Shown in pieces: positions 9,501-19,397 of a stretch of 64,000 nucleotides of DNA. The translations under genes and the position numbers were made by a program. The notes beneath the pieces were generated by a model that ran no database searches, was not told the DNA's origin, and worked only from the letters and a program-made list of their open reading frames with translations. Position 1 is the first letter of the stretch. Every line of letters starts with the position of its first letter. This DNA comes from Rebecca billardiae RCC1528 (lineage: Eukaryota; Haptophyta), in assembly GCA_965240325.2 (NCBI GenBank), contig OZ251236.1:992001-1056000 (forward strand), given 5' to 3'.

Positions 9501-11456
9501 ATGAACTTCAAGAATAAGATGAAGCCCTCGAGCTCGGCGGCGCGAGCAAACCCTGGTGGTATGTCGCTGCCCTGCGCACGCGCCTGCACCCACTGTCACA
9601 GCGCGCGCGGCCCACCGCCGACATCGCCGCGCCTCTCCACCTCGGCTGCGTGCGCTGCCCGTCGCAGGCAAGCAGTATATCACAGCCAAGCTGGTGAAAG
9701 GCATCAAGGGGCTCGGTCTTGCGATCCAGGACGATGGTCTCATCGTCGGTATCGACCCGAGTGGCACCGTCGCGCAGATGGACCAGCTGAGGGTGGGCGA
9801 CAGGATCATCGCCATCAACGGCCTGCCCGTCTTTGACAAGCCGATCCGGCAGATCCTCTCGACGGGCTCGGCGTGGGAGGTCAAGGCGGAGCGCGACCCG
9901 AATGTGCAGACCGGGCCGGCCGACTACGCGCTGCAGCTCCAGCAGGAGCAAGAGCGCAAGCAGCAGGAGAAGCTGCGGCTGGCGGCGGCGGCTGGCGGGT
10001 GCGTGGCTGCGCGCGCATCGCACACGACCGGCCTCAGCGCACCCGCTGATGCATGCGTGCCGCCGTGCGCGCCGGCCCGTCTTCGCGCAGGGGACGTCCG
10101 GCGCAGCAGCCGGCCCGCCAGCCCCAGTACGATGCGCCGCAGACACGCTCGCAACCCGCGCAGCCTGCGCAGCAGCGGCCTCCGCCGCAGCCCGCAGCCG
10201 ACAGCGCAGCTCTGCAGGAGTACTTCGCGCTGTTCGAGGCGCAGGGGTTCGAGCGCACGCAGGTGCAAGCCGCCCTCGAGGCGCACAACTTCGACACCAA
10301 TCGCGCGGCTGACTGGCTGCTCTCGGGCGGCCACGCCGCTGCGGACCAGCGCGAGACGGAGGCTGCGCTTCGTGCGTCAGCCGCGGCGGCGCCGCCGCAG
10401 AGCGCGCCAGATCTGCTTGGGGACCTCTCGCTCGATTCGCCAGCGCCGCTGCCCCAGCCGCCACCGCCGCCACCCGGCGACATGGACCCGTTCGGCTCCG
10501 CGGGTGATCCGTTCGGGAGCACGGACTTTGGCGGCGGCGGCGGCGGCGGCGGCGGAGGGGACAGCCTCGCCGACGCGCTTGGCGGTCTCACGATGCAACC
10601 GCAGCCACCGGCCGGCGCCGCGCCCGCGGGTGGCATGCCAGCTGCCCAGCAGCAGCCGACGGCAGCCATGGGCGGCATGGCGGGCGGCGGCGGCGGGCCC
10701 CCGCCCTCTTCGGCGGGCATGGCCGCGGCTCGTGACCCAATGGCTTCGTTCGTGCCTGCGGGCGGTGGCAGCATGGGCGGCGGCTTGGGCACAGCCATGG
10801 GCGGCGGTATGGGCGGCGGCATGGGCGGCGGCATGGGTGGCGGCATGGGTGGTGGCATGGGTGGCGGCATGGGCGGCGGCATGGGTGGCGGCATGGGTGG
10901 CGGCATGGGCGGAGGAATGGGTGGCGGCATGGGTGGAGGAATGGGCGGAGGCATGGGCGGTGGCATGGGGGCCATGGGCGCCCAGCCACAGCAATTTGGC
11001 ATGGGCGGTGGCGGCGGCGGATATGGCGGCGGCATGCCTCAGGGTGGCGCCTACGGTGCTGGGCATGTGGGTGGGGCGTACGCCGGCGGACACGGCGGCG
11101 CGGCTGCTGGTGCGGCGCCGCCCGCACCACCAAACGCCGGGCCTGCAGCGCCTGATGCCTCGGCGGACCCATTTGCGGCGCTGGTCGGCGACAGCATGAC
11201 CAAGACAGCCGTGCCCGCACGGCCGGCTGCGCAGGCAGCCGCTGCCGTTGGTGGTGCGGCGGCCGAGAGCAAGCCGCGCGGGCCGTCCATGGCCGAGCTG
11301 AGCAAGCGCCAGGCACCGCCACAGCCACAGCCTACGGCGTCGGAGGGGTTCGGCGCCAACGACTTCTCCGTCCCCGATTCTGACAACCCGTTCGCGGCAC
11401 CGCCTGACCCCAGTGCTGGTGTCGCAGGAGCCGACTTGGACAACCCCTTCGCATAG
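9501..11456 (+). CDS. PDZ-UBA protein with DPF/NPF motifs and MGGG repeats
   Basis: Predicted cytosolic adaptor of 583 residues. Three exons (9501-9555, 9668-9998, 10091-11456) are separated by GT-AG introns of 112 and 92 bp, phases 1 and 2. Residues about 20-95 form a PDZ domain (KGLGLAIQ-type carboxylate loop seen as GIKGLGLAIQDDGLIVGI, then VGDRIIAINGLPV). A Gln/Pro linker is followed by a UBA domain at about 168-208 (YFALFEAQGFERTQVQAALE, NTNRAADWLLSG-like end). Beyond it lie two DPFGS motifs (clathrin-adaptor appendage type), 14 tandem Met-Gly-Gly-Gly units, a further DPFAAL, and two DNPFA motifs near the C terminus (EH-domain ligands). This combination suggests an ubiquitin-reading endocytic scaffold. 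Domain identities are clear; the role is inference. Confidence 0.8.
10797..10964 (+). repeat. 14 x 12-bp coding repeat (MGGG)
   Basis: Fourteen tandem copies of ATGGGYGGMGGM, all in frame, encoding Met-Gly-Gly-Gly. Third positions vary while Met and Gly are kept, which argues for selection on the peptide rather than a recent expansion. Confidence 0.9.
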
Positions 11457-12423
11457 ACATAGTTCGCATGAGACTCGCCTGCTGTCGAGCGGCCGAGCGC
11501 GACTTGTTAGCTACTGTGCTTGTCATACCATGTCATACGATGATCGACGATGCTGCTGCTGATGATGCCATGCTGACAGCCTGCGCGACGAATTCTCGGT
11601 TCATCGTCACTCGTCAGTACTCAGTGACAGCACTCAGCAGCGGCCGCCGCGGATCGTCCGCCGGCGCCGCCCGACTCCGGCGACTCCCACTCCCAGGACC
11701 GGGCTCCTCGACCTCAGGACCGCCCCCACTCCGGCTCCGCCGGCGGCGGACGCGGTCCGATGGATCGGATCTGCGCCGCCATCAGTATAGCCCGAGACCG
11801 AGTACGACGGCGGTACCGCGTCCGCGGCGTGCTCGCCTCCGCCTGACGAGCTTATCTTGAGTCGTAGTCAGTGGCATCGAATATCGATATCGGCAGAACG
11901 TACAGTAGCTGAACTAGGCGTAGCGGAGCGCGGCTGCCGTCAGACGCCGACGGTCAGTTGAGGCTCGTAGCTGACCGTAACGCAGGCGGCGCGCGGCATG
12001 CTGAAGGCAGCTGAAGCCGATGGGCAGTGTGTGAGCGTCACCAGCCAGCTGATGAGACTCGTCGTCGATTATCATAGAAGCCAGCGACCCGAGCCTTGTC
12101 GTTGTTCGCCCAACCGTGCCCGAGGAAGGAAATGGCCGCGTGTGGTGCGTGCAACGTGCGGGCCCCATCCACGGCGCAGGACCACCCGTGCAGCGCCGTG
12201 GATGAACACCGGCCTCTCGCGGGAAGAAGGTCGTCGACGAGCCGTCGTCGACGACAACCTGCGTCATAACGGCAAGTACGGCTGCGTCCGTGCCACGACC
12301 GAGGGCGAGGCGGCGGCAGGTGGGCCACAGTGCGGCGCCGATCAGCAGGCTGCCGGCAGGCGCGTGCCAGGCGCCGCGCCGCACACAGGTGAGCGCCACG
12401 AGGCGGCGTGAGCGCACGTCGCT
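11457..12423. other. intergenic
   Basis: 967 bp between two convergent 3' ends. GATGATCGACGATG-type patches lie near 11538-11570, and 11650-11830 is unusually Pro-codon-like and GC-rich. A perfect 12-bp inverted repeat with a 15-nt loop lies at 12166-12204 (CATCCACGGCGC / GCGCCGTGGATG). No gene is supported. Confidence 0.5.
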
Positions 12424-13833
12424 TCATACGTTGTGGTCTCTCCGGAGCACGCTGAGCACGCCCTTCAGGACGCCGCCCTGGTTGGGCGTGTACGAGTAGA
12501 GAAAGATGGAGACGAAGACCGCGAGCACGCCCAGCCAGAAGACAAACGACGGCCGGAAGTCGAACGCGGCGATCGCCATCGAGAGGAAGCACGAGCACAC
12601 GATGGCGAGCACGGTCGCGAACGTCTTCAGGATGTTGTCGGCGTACTTGATGACCACGGCGACGAGCAGCCCACCGCCCGTGTTGATGAGCACCACTGTC
12701 CACGGCACCGCCCCGAACCCGCCGAGCAGCCCCCTGCTCGAGACCGCCGCGAAGTCCTGCTGCACGATCGCGAGCAGCTGCAGCGGCACTGAGAAGAGGC
12801 ACAGCTGGATGTTGCGCATCCACAGCGTCGTGCGCGTGCCCTTGAGCATCTTCTCGAGGAAGACGCCCGCGAACCTGCGCGCGGGCGGCGGGGCGGCGGC
12901 ACGCGGGGCGGCTGAGCACGGGCGCGCGGCGCAGTCGGCGGCGCGCTCTCGCCAGCTGGGCGCGCCGAGCGCGCCGCGCGCCGCGCGCCGCGCGCCGCGC
13001 GCCGCCCCGCACCCTGAGAGCAGGCTGCACGACGCGACGGCGATGAGGCCGAGCATGGGGCTCGCGCTCTCGCCGAGCGAGGAGGTGGCCGAGTCCTTCC
13101 ACTGCACGAGCACGACGCCGAACACGAGCAGCACTAGCGCCACCCACTGCAGGCTGCGGATCTGCTTCTGCAGCAGCAAAATAGACCAGAAGGCTGTCGA
13201 CAGAGTCTTCGTCTGGTACAGCACCTGGCACACGGCGGGCGAGAGGTTGGAGAGCGCGACGAAGAGCAGGTTGTTCTGCAGCGTGTAGCAGAACGCGGGC
13301 ACGCCCACCTTTACCGTCTCGAACGGCTTGGCGACGATCTCGTTCTGGATTGCGTCCAGCAGCCCAGACACGCCGCCCTCGGTCGACATGATCACGATTG
13401 CGCACATGATCATCTTGCCGACCTCGGCGAAGAGGACGGCGACGGAGACGAGGTACAAGGGCGAGTGATCCTCCGCGGGGCGCCGCGAGTACCCCGTCAC
13501 TAAGAACTGTGCGCTATTCTGCAGCACGAGGAGGCCTAGGCTGATGGCCTTGATGTGCCGCATCACAAAACTCATCTCCATCGGTGGGGTGCCGGGCGAG
13601 TCGGGGATGTACGGGCTGACGGTGGACGGACGGAGCGGTGTCTCCTCCGTCGCGGGGCCGTGCTCGTGCTCGTGACTGTCGTCAGACGACTCCTCGACCA
13701 TCAGGCCCGCCGCGGCGGGGCCCGGGCCGTTGCACTGCGCCCCCACGTCGCGGTCGACACTGCGCGGCAATTCGTGCATCGTCACGCGAAAACTAATATC
13801 GCGGAAAAAATGCGGCGTAAAATTCATCGGCAT
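12424..13833 (-). CDS. nucleotide-sugar transporter (SLC35A type)
   Basis: Golgi antiporter of the UDP-galactose/CMP-sialic acid/UDP-GlcNAc transporter family, 423 residues from the ATG at 13833. Two exons, 13013-13833 and 12424-12874, flank a 138-bp GT-AG intron that happens to be in frame and stop-free. Family signatures are ALSNLSPAVCQVLYQTKTLS, TAFWSILLL, LQWVALVLLVFGVVLVQW, LLSGFAGVFLEKMLKGT (formed across the splice) and VAVVIKYADNILKTFA. The N-terminal ~95 residues are hydrophilic with a His/Glu stretch. The first ~20 codons are AT-rich, so the true start may be the ATG at 13779. The transported sugar cannot be read from sequence. The nearby GT29-like enzyme makes CMP-sialic acid or a related sugar possible, but this is inference. 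Confidence 0.88.
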   Translation of the reverse strand: MPMNFTPHFFRDISFRVTMHELPRSVDRDVGAQCNGPGPAAAGLMVEESSDDSHEHEHGPATEETPLRPSTVSPYIPDSPGTPPMEMSFVMRHIKAISLGLLVLQNSAQFLVTGYSRRPAEDHSPLYLVSVAVLFAEVGKMIMCAIVIMSTEGGVSGLLDAIQNEIVAKPFETVKVGVPAFCYTLQNNLLFVALSNLSPAVCQVLYQTKTLSTAFWSILLLQKQIRSLQWVALVLLVFGVVLVQWKDSATSSLGESASPMLGLIAVASCSLLSGCGAARGARRAARGALGAPSWRERAADCAARPCSAAPRAAAPPPARRFAGVFLEKMLKGTRTTLWMRNIQLCLFSVPLQLLAIVQQDFAAVSSRGLLGGFGAVPWTVVLINTGGGLLVAVVIKYADNILKTFATVLAIVCSCFLSMAIAAFDFRPSFVFWLGVLAVFVSIFLYSYTPNQGGVLKGVLSVLRRDHNV

Positions 13834-14026
13834 TTCTAGCTGCTGATTCCGTACGACGTCTTCCTCTGTTGGACTCTCGTCCGGCCACTGCGGCAGCCCT
13901 GTCAATTGTCATTGGCCTCGGTGAGCCTCGGATGCGCGATCCAGCACCCGGCCGGCGCTCGGCAGGTCTACGGCAGTCGGCGTTCTACCCCGGCGGGAGG
14001 CCGCGAAGTGTGCGACCACGCCCGCG
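13834..14026. promoter_or_regulatory. bidirectional promoter, transporter / malic enzyme
   Basis: 193 bp between divergent ATGs. It contains an ATTGG (inverted CCAAT) at about 13911, beside CAATTGTC. An AT-rich run overlaps the proposed transporter N terminus (13790-13833). Confidence 0.45.
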
Positions 14027-16076
14027 ATGCGCTCTCGGAAGCTCTCGTTGGCTCACGCCGTGGCCGAGGCCGGCGGCATCGACGCCTGGAACAAGCGCGA
14101 CCCCCAGGTCAAGGCGATGCTCGAGCTGCTCAGCCGCACGTGCACGGCCAAGACGGTGGCGCAGGCGCTCGAGCAGGTCGATGGCTTCATGGCGCTCGGC
14201 CACCTCATCTGGGCGTACGCGTACATGCGCATGCTCTACCACAAGAACGCGGACCTGTACTTCGCCACGCTCCTCGCCGCGCCGCAGAAGCTCATGCCCG
14301 TCGTGTACACGCCGACCGTCGGCGAGGCGTGCCAAAAGTTTGGGCACATGCCGCAGTACGAGCGCGGCTGCTACGTCTCGATCACGCACCGCGGGCGCGT
14401 CGCGGCGGTGCTGCGCGAGTACGCGGCCGCGCACCTGCAGCGGCGGTCGGACGGCACGTACGCGTGCGAGTGCATCGTCTTCTCCGACGGCGGGCGCATC
14501 CTCGGCCTGGGCGACCTCGGCGCGTGGGGCATGGGCATCCCGATCGGCAAGCTCGATCTCTACACCGTGTGCGCCGGCCTCAACCCGGCGCGCACGGTGC
14601 CGGTGATCCTCGACGCGGGCGTGGCGGGCAGGGAGGGGAACACGGCGAGGCTCGAGATCCGCGGCGACACGCGGTACACCGGGCTGCGCCGCGACCGAGA
14701 CATGACGACGAGCGCCGCGGGCACGCAGATCAACAGCTGCTACTACGGTGTGCGCGGGCGCGCGGCCGTGGCGCGGCCGCGCGTGCTCGCTGGCCCCGCG
14801 TCTCGACTCGCGCGCGCGGCGCGACGGCGCCCGCGCCCGACCGCGCGCTCCCCGCGCTCACGCGGCGCACGCAGGCGCGGACAGCTTTGTCGACGAGTTC
14901 ATGGCCGCCGCGGTCGAGCTGTTCGGGCCGCACGTGCTGCTGCAGTTTGAGGACTTTAACTCGAACGACGCGTTCCCGCTGCTCGCGGCGGTGCGCGGCA
15001 AGTACCTGACGTACAACGACGACATCCAGGGCACGGCGGCGGTGACGGTGGCGGGCATCCTCGGCGGGCTGCGGCTGCGCCACCCCGGCGCGTCCGACCT
15101 CGTCGCCAAGCTGCGCGAGCAGACGTATCTCTTCCACGGCGCCGGCTCGGCCAACGTGGGCGCTGCCTCGCTGCTCATCGGCGCGGCGGGCGTGCCGCGC
15201 GAGCGGGTCTTCATGACGAACTCGCGCGGGCTGATCTGGCGCGCCGCGAGCGGCGGCGGCGGGAGCTACCGCAACGACGAGCAGCGCGGGCTCGCGCACG
15301 CGGGCAAGCCGTCGTTTGCGCACGTCGAGCTGGTCGACATTGTGAGGCACGTGCAGCCGAGCGTGCTGGTGGGCGCGGTCGGGCGGCAGCCCGGCTGCTT
15401 CTCGAAGGCGGTCGTCGAGGCGCTGCTCGGCGGGCGCGGGCGGCAGTCGTGGGCGCAGTGCTGGAGCCTTGGCGGGGTGCGCGGCGCGCGCGCCCGCCCC
15501 GCGCTCGCCAGCCCGGCCCTGAGCGCGCGCTGACGCGCGCGCGCGCGCACGGCGGCGCCACGCCGCGCGCGCTCGGCGCAGGACTCGGCTGGCGCACAGC
15601 GGCCGATCATGTTCGCGCTCTCCAACCCGAAGACGCAGGCGGAGATCACGGCGTCCGACGCGTACACGTGGTCGGCGGGGCGCGTCATCTTCGGCTCGGG
15701 CACCTCCTTCGACCCGGTCAGCGTCGCGGGCGCCGAGCGCTGCCCCGGCCAGGTGAACAATGTCTACGTGTTCCCAGGGCTCTCGTTTGGCGCGGTCAGC
15801 TGCCAGGCGAGCACGATCCCGGACGAGCTCTTCCTCGCGGCGGCGGAGGCGGTGGCGGGCACGCTGAGCGAGATGGACATCCGGCAGGACCGCGTCGTGC
15901 CACACCCGGACCGCATCCGCGAGGTCGGGCTCAACGTCGCCGCGGCGACCGCGTGGCGCTGCCAGCAGCTCGGCCTCGCAAGCCGGCCGCTCGGCGACTC
16001 GCTCGGCGCCGTGCGCGCCAAGCTGAAGAGCATGATGTGGACGCCCTCGGTGAGCGGACGGAGCGCGAAGCTGTGA
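14027..16076 (+). CDS. malic enzyme (malate dehydrogenase, decarboxylating)
   Basis: Oxidative decarboxylation of malate to pyruvate with NAD(P) reduction. Three exons: 14027-14747, 14875-15476 and 15582-16076 (introns of 127 and 105 bp), giving 605 residues, close to the usual 550-600. The second acceptor could instead be at 15599/15600, shortening the join by six residues. Motifs: MPVVYTPTVGEACQKFGHM with the catalytic Tyr near residue 94, GLGDLGAWGMGIPIGKLDLY with the catalytic Lys, FEDFNSNDAFPLL and LTYNDDIQGTA (metal-binding Asp pair), FHGAGSANVGAASLLIGAAG (dinucleotide fold), MFALSNPKTQAE, and VYVFPGLSFGAV. The cofactor and compartment are not decided by sequence; the N terminus (MRSRKLSLAHAVAEAGG) could be a weak targeting peptide. 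Confidence 0.93.
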
Positions 16077-16334
16077 GCAGGCGCTCTCCGCGCCGCACCA
16101 CGCACCGTCGGCGACTCTGCGGGCTCACACATAATCTCAGCCTGACGAGCGTCTGTAGCGAGCAAGGCGATATCTGACTCTAAGTGATGGCTGATCAACG
16201 GATCGTGACGGCTACACAGTACAGTTTATTTGTTTTAACGTGCGTAAGGCTCACGGTGGCAGCAGGTTGCCGCGCCATCCTTCTTCATCGCACGCTCTCC
16301 GAATAGAGACCTGGAAACTGGTTATTTTGAACCC

Positions 16335-19016
16335 ATGACCTCAGACGAGGACCCGGACACAGCCGGAAGCCGGACCACTGCAGATGAGTGGCGCCAAGCC
16401 AGCCAAGGCTCAATGCCGTCCGGTTGCGAGACCCACGGCCGCAGCGTGCCTGAGGGGCCTGTGGCCGATGCCGTGCCGCACGGCGCGCATGGGCTTCAGA
16501 CCATCCCTGCATGCAGCGACGGAGAGCACAAGGCAGACCAGCACACCCGGGGCAGCTCCACCTCGCAGCGCGCGGCGCCGATGATCTACGAGCAGCGCGC
16601 GGGAGACGAGGCTGCATGCGAGGCTGAAGGCAGTGGCGGGCAGCTCGTCCGTGAGGCGTACACGGACGGCTACCGTGATGGATACGCGGATGGGCTCCGC
16701 CATGTACTCGCTCAGCTCACGGGCACCGGGTTCGCGGGTGAGCCGGTGGCGCTGACATGGCAGCCGGGCGCTCAGGCGGAAGGACTCGCTCGCTCGGCAG
16801 CACGCGCGTCTGAGCCAGGCGCGTCGATGGGCGGAGACGAGCGCCGTCGGGTAGGCCCGCAGGAGGACCGACCAGCCGCACACAGTCCACCACATGGCAG
16901 CCCCGCAGGTGTCGCCGTCGCTCGCGGCACGCTGACCCCGGCCGGGCGAGGCAGCAGCCCGAGCGTTCGCGAGGCTCCAGCCTCGGCCACCCGGACCGCC
17001 TCGCACTCCGACAGCCCTCACCTGCTGAGCAGAGGGGCACAGGCGCGACCATCCTCACGGACGTTCGATCATTTGGCCCCGCCACCGTCACCAAGCGCGC
17101 TGGCTGGGCTCACGCTCCCCGCAAGCCGGAGGCCGCCTCGGCTCGCGCGGCGCACCTCGAGCCAAGCTTCTGTGGCCTCAGCAGGCTCAGCCATCGTGCG
17201 CGACGACAGGGCGGGTGGCAGGGACGCGTGCCACGCGGTTCCCACCTCGATGCTCGCGGCCTCGATCACCGCCGCGGCTGCGCCAGCCGCCTCCGCCCTC
17301 ACTGCCGGGGACGCGGACGGCGCCAAGGCAGAGGGTCGCGCGGTGCGTTTCAGCAATGCCTCAACCGCCTCCTGTGTCTCGGTTGTCTCCGTCACCTCGT
17401 GCGTGAGCGCGCTCTCCGTGGCGTCGGCGCGCTCGGCGCGCTCGGCAGATTCGCGCCACTCGGCTCTCTCGGCGCTCTCCGCTCGCTCGAGCGCGACAAC
17501 TCCGCCTGACGACGCCGACGCCTTCGCATCGGCCGCGCGCGCTGAGCGCGGGCGGGTGCGCTCTCGGCTGCTCAGGCCCGGTGGCGTTGGGCGCACCGCT
17601 CGGCGCCACGCGTCACGCTCCAGCTCGCCACCGCCACAGCTCACGGGTATGGGCGGCTCGAGCGCCCTCGGCGACTCTGGTCTCTTTGGTGCGGAGCGTG
17701 ACATGCGCCTTCGCGCCGTCGCGGCGGCGCTGGCGCCAGGTGTGCGCCCAACGGAGGCCACAGCCGGCGCGCCCAGGCGCGCATCCGCGCACGCGCACGC
17801 ACCGTCGGCCGAGGGTGTCCGACGGGTGAGCCGGCTCGGCAGCGGAGCCGCAGGGCGCGCCGAGGGCGCGGGGCGGAACAGCAGGCGCGTGGGCGGCGAC
17901 GCCCCGCCCTGGACGGGTGTTCGTGGCAGCTCGTGGCAACGGCAGCAGCTGTGGCGAGGCATCGGGGCTGGGGCATGGGCGCGGCAGCGCTCGCAGAGCG
18001 TCGCTGGTCCCGCCTCGTCGACTCCCGCCGGCTCCGCCGCCGGCTCAGCAGCGGAGGAGACGGGGACATCGCCCAGGCTGCCGAACGCCGCGGTGCGTGC
18101 TTCGGTGCTGCTGGAACAACCCCCTTGCGCAAGCCCCGCACGCCCCTTCGGCTCGGGCGGCCTGTCATCGCCCACCACGCTGCGCAGCACAGCCGAGGCG
18201 TGCTCGGGGGCGCAGCCAGAGCCTGCGGCGCCGACGACCGCCGCACAGCTCCGAGCCGACCCGCTGCGTCTCCGCCTCGCACACAGCTGGCGCGACACAC
18301 TCAGCGCTGCTCGGGCTGGAGTCGGCCCACGCTCGGCTCGGGGGACGGCGACTGCGCCAGCCCCAGTCGAGAGCAGCAGCTCAACAGGGCACGAAGCCAA
18401 CGCTGCCGACGCGGCTGGGGCCGCCCTGCTCTCACCTGGATCAGTGCTGGGGGTGCGTCGCATGCAGAGCGCCATCAGCACGATCACGCTGGCGAGCAGT
18501 GACAGTACGCTCTCCACCGCCAGTGCATGCCGAGTGGAGCCAAGCGAGCCCGGCGCGGCCGCACCTAGCGCAGGTCCGGCGCTCACCCCTCCACGCATTC
18601 GCGCCGCTCCGTTGCGGCGCTGCGCTCATCCCGCCTCGCCCACCGCCTCGCACGGCAGCACGATGATCAGCGCCATGGGCACGGGGACGGAGTCGGTGCC
18701 GGGCTCTTTTGGTGACGTGCCAACTGACCCGCGCATGTGGCCTACCTCCAACGCCGAGCTCAGCGCCGGCACGGCCAAAGGCACCGCAGCCAGACACCCT
18801 CCAGACGTGCGCCCGCACATCAGCTGGGGACAGCGCCGAGACGCTGTCACTGGCGGAGACTTGCTGCGCAGACGCTTCGCCCTGCAGTCCGTCGACGGGC
18901 AGCCGGCAGCACCGGCTACTCGTCCAACCGTGCGGCGCCTAGCCGCGTCAGCGGCGGAAGACTTGGCACGCGCGCCAGACTCCCCTGGGCTTATGACGAT
19001 AGCAGTGGCCCGATGA
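16335..19016 (+). CDS. Ser/Ala-rich disordered protein, unknown function
   Basis: One uninterrupted frame of 893 codons from an ATG at 16335, not recognised. The composition is dominated by Ser, Ala, Arg, Pro and Gly. The only segment with helical character is near residues 110-130 (REAYTDGYRDGYADGLRHVL, with a repeated DGY). A run of SALSA/SARSA-type alternation lies near residues 350-390. No membrane segment, signal peptide or conserved domain is visible. A 509-codon frame on the opposite strand (17069-18598) is considered its shadow. In such GC-rich DNA a long frame alone is weak proof, so I am only moderately sure this is a gene. Confidence 0.5.
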   Translation: MTSDEDPDTAGSRTTADEWRQASQGSMPSGCETHGRSVPEGPVADAVPHGAHGLQTIPACSDGEHKADQHTRGSSTSQRAAPMIYEQRAGDEAACEAEGSGGQLVREAYTDGYRDGYADGLRHVLAQLTGTGFAGEPVALTWQPGAQAEGLARSAARASEPGASMGGDERRRVGPQEDRPAAHSPPHGSPAGVAVARGTLTPAGRGSSPSVREAPASATRTASHSDSPHLLSRGAQARPSSRTFDHLAPPPSPSALAGLTLPASRRPPRLARRTSSQASVASAGSAIVRDDRAGGRDACHAVPTSMLAASITAAAAPAASALTAGDADGAKAEGRAVRFSNASTASCVSVVSVTSCVSALSVASARSARSADSRHSALSALSARSSATTPPDDADAFASAARAERGRVRSRLLRPGGVGRTARRHASRSSSPPPQLTGMGGSSALGDSGLFGAERDMRLRAVAAALAPGVRPTEATAGAPRRASAHAHAPSAEGVRRVSRLGSGAAGRAEGAGRNSRRVGGDAPPWTGVRGSSWQRQQLWRGIGAGAWARQRSQSVAGPASSTPAGSAAGSAAEETGTSPRLPNAAVRASVLLEQPPCASPARPFGSGGLSSPTTLRSTAEACSGAQPEPAAPTTAAQLRADPLRLRLAHSWRDTLSAARAGVGPRSARGTATAPAPVESSSSTGHEANAADAAGAALLSPGSVLGVRRMQSAISTITLASSDSTLSTASACRVEPSEPGAAAPSAGPALTPPRIRAAPLRRCAHPASPTASHGSTMISAMGTGTESVPGSFGDVPTDPRMWPTSNAELSAGTAKGTAARHPPDVRPHISWGQRRDAVTGGDLLRRRFALQSVDGQPAAPATRPTVRRLAASAAEDLARAPDSPGLMTIAVAR

Positions 19017-19397
19017 CGACCCGACGGCTGAGTCGGCTGACAACTCTGCTGTCTGCTGATTCGTGACTATCACTGATTGATGATGACTACGATGTGATGA
19101 TGTAGTCGCGCCGTCGTCATCGTCAAACGTGAAAAGATATATATATGTCGTCATATCGTCGCGTCACGACTTGACGACGATCTCTGCGAAGCCTGCGGCT
19201 GCGTCACCGCTGCTGCGTGCTCGGAGAATGAGATCTCTCTCTATACGACTACGAGTTCTTGCGTCGTCGTCGTCTCTCTCTCTACTCTCGACGATCGTCT
19301 CTCTACATGCTACGTACTGCTACTTCATCGATATCGATCTACGACGCTGTAGTACCCCATATCATAGCGGACTAAGACCTACTCTCAACTCCGATGT
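19017..19397. other. intergenic, convergent 3' ends
   Basis: 381 bp rich in TGATGA, CGTCGTC and TCTCTCT tracts, lying between the stops of two convergent genes. No gene is seen. Confidence 0.5.

Noticed and set aside
8784-9884. Longer SelS reading frame extending to 9884
   Set aside because: The extra N-terminal part is antisense to the PDZ exon of the divergent gene; the SelS-type protein begins at the ATG at 9248.
17069-18598. Minus-strand 509-codon frame
   Set aside because: It is the complement of the longer plus-strand frame 16335-19016, has no recognisable domain, and its Ser/Ala/Arg composition mirrors the opposite strand.
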